From Deltaproteobacteria bacterium (lineage in GTDB: Bacteria; Desulfobacterota; Desulfobacteria; Desulfobacterales; Desulfobacteraceae), in NCBI GenBank assembly GCA_003647385.1, contig QMMT01000103.1:1-7068 (forward strand): a stretch of 7,068 nucleotides of DNA, written 5' to 3'. Within the stretch, counting starts at the first letter, position 1; each line of letters opens with the position of its first letter. The notes under the pieces were generated by a model that worked only from the letters and a program-made list of their open reading frames with translations, was not told where the DNA came from and did not search any database. Both the position numbers and the translations under genes were made by a program. Positions 6,159 through 7,068 of this stretch are shown here, piece by piece.

Positions 6159-7068
6159 TTAAATACCGGCCTTAATACTGTCACAAATCACACCACAATA
6201 TTTTTCAACAAGATCCTGATCCGGTCCTTCCACCATTACGCGAAGCAAGGGCTGGGTACCTGAATATCGAATCAACACCCTGCCCTTATCGCTTAATTTT
6301 TTCTCAATCATCTTAATTGTATCTGCAATTGACTTTATCTTCATAAAATCAGGTCGGGACGCATCAACTTCAACATTCATAAGAACCTGGGGATAAACCG
6401 TCACAATAGAAGCAAGACTGGATAAAGACTGTTGCGTCGCCAGCATTACTTCAATCAGTCTTAGCGCTGAAAGCAGCCCATCCCCTGTTGTATGATATTC
6501 CAAAAAGATCATATGACCTGAATCTTCTCCGCCGATAACAGCGTTTGATTGTTTCATTTCACTGAGAACTTTTCGATCTCCAACGCCGGCCTTAATGTGT
6601 TTGATCCCAAGATTGTCAAGTGCTTTGGTTAAACCAATGTTGCTCATAATTGTACTTACAACTATGTTAGATTTTAGTCTTTCTTTTTCTTTGGCAAACT
6701 TTGCACAGATTGCCAGGGCAGTGTCTCCTGTTATTTCGTTACCCTTATCATCAATAGCGATAAGACGGTCTGCATCACCATCAAATGCAAGACCAATGTC
6801 TGCCTTTTCCTGTAAGACCAGGCCCTGAAGTTCCTGAGTATGTTGGGAGCCGCAGTGATCATTGATATTTTTTCCGTCAGGAGAATCATATATAAATATA
6901 GTATCAAACAAAGATTTACCAAAAACCATGTGTCCGATTTTTGACGCAGCTCCGTTTGAACAGTCTATGGCTATTTTTAATTTTTTATCAAGTTTCGTAA
7001 AAGGAAACCCGGTCAAAAGAAAACGAGAATATCTTTCCAGCCCATCTGAAATGATTGTTATTTGACCC
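6159..7068 (-). CDS. glmM: Phosphoglucosamine mutase, 5' end cut by window edge
   Basis: GlmM interconverts glucosamine-6-phosphate and glucosamine-1-phosphate, the step before GlmU in UDP-GlcNAc synthesis for peptidoglycan and LPS. The frame is open to the right edge. The 302 visible residues are the C-terminal two thirds of a protein usually about 450 long. The N-terminal domain with the phosphorylated active-site serine lies outside. Visible are IAIDCSNGAA, PDGKNINDHCGSQH, the metal-binding loop FDGDADRLIAID, GVGDRKV, the sugar-binding loop GGEDSGHMI, HTTGDGLLSAL (the version typical of GlmM rather than phosphomannomutase) and the phosphate-binding loop RYSGTQPLLRVMVEG. Two of these differ slightly from the commonest forms (GGEQSGH, SGTEP). 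An internal TTG at 7016 is not the start, since homologous sequence continues upstream of it (DGLERYSRFL). The gene converges on the BI-1 gene with a shared terminator between them. Its operon partners lie outside the window. Confidence 0.92.
   Translation of the reverse strand, partial: GQITIISDGLERYSRFLLTGFPFTKLDKKLKIAIDCSNGAASKIGHMVFGKSLFDTIFIYDSPDGKNINDHCGSQHTQELQGLVLQEKADIGLAFDGDADRLIAIDDKGNEITGDTALAICAKFAKEKERLKSNIVVSTIMSNIGLTKALDNLGIKHIKAGVGDRKVLSEMKQSNAVIGGEDSGHMIFLEYHTTGDGLLSALRLIEVMLATQQSLSSLASIVTVYPQVLMNVEVDASRPDFMKIKSIADTIKMIEKKLSDKGRVLIRYSGTQPLLRVMVEGPDQDLVEKYCGVICDSIKAGI

Noticed and set aside
1..7068. A novel defence, mobile or otherwise undescribed system.
   Set aside because: Every coding stretch belongs to a recognisable conserved family in a known gene order. 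There are no direct or terminal inverted repeats, tRNA genes, integrase or transposase fragments, or repeat-spacer structures.

Overview
The window is an ordinary chromosomal housekeeping region of an AT-rich Gram-negative bacterium. The gene content and protein style (XseA-XseB-IspA-Dxs-TlyA in one run, next to a GlmM) suggest Desulfobacterota, perhaps Desulfobacteraceae. This placement is by protein resemblance only and is moderately uncertain. I found no mobile element, CRISPR array, RNA gene, phage gene or sign of horizontal transfer.

Layout: positions 1-5102 carry five genes on the minus strand, transcribed xseA > xseB > ispA > dxs > tlyA. They overlap by 8 bp, abut within 1 nt, are separated by 23 nt, and overlap by 20 bp, so they look like one translationally coupled operon. 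A good sigma70-type promoter (5143-5171, minus strand) sits just upstream of the xseA ATG at 5102. tlyA runs off the left edge and lacks only its extreme C-terminus. Positions 5103-5374 are an AT-rich divergent regulatory region with a second promoter facing right. It drives a monocistronic seven-helix Bax-inhibitor-1 (BI-1/YbhL-type) membrane protein at 5375-6082. A 13-bp perfect hairpin (6110-6152) lies between this gene and the convergent glmM (6159 to the right edge, 5' end missing) and probably terminates both.

Function: XseA and XseB form exonuclease VII. IspA and Dxs are isoprenoid enzymes: Dxs makes DXP, the first committed step of the MEP pathway, and IspA condenses the resulting C5 units into C15/C20 prenyl diphosphates. 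TlyA is a ribosomal RNA 2'-O-methyltransferase. The same set is linked in Bacillus (xseA-xseB-ispA-dxs-tlyA) and in part in E. coli (xseB-ispA-dxs), so this is an ancient arrangement. GlmM feeds peptidoglycan and LPS synthesis with glucosamine-1-phosphate.

No previously undescribed system is evident. The points worth a second look are small: start-site corrections for xseA and ispA, an A10 tract at the xseA/xseB junction, substituted residues in normally conserved motifs of IspA and GlmM, the promoter structure of the BI-1 gene, and a 14-bp palindrome in the divergent region.
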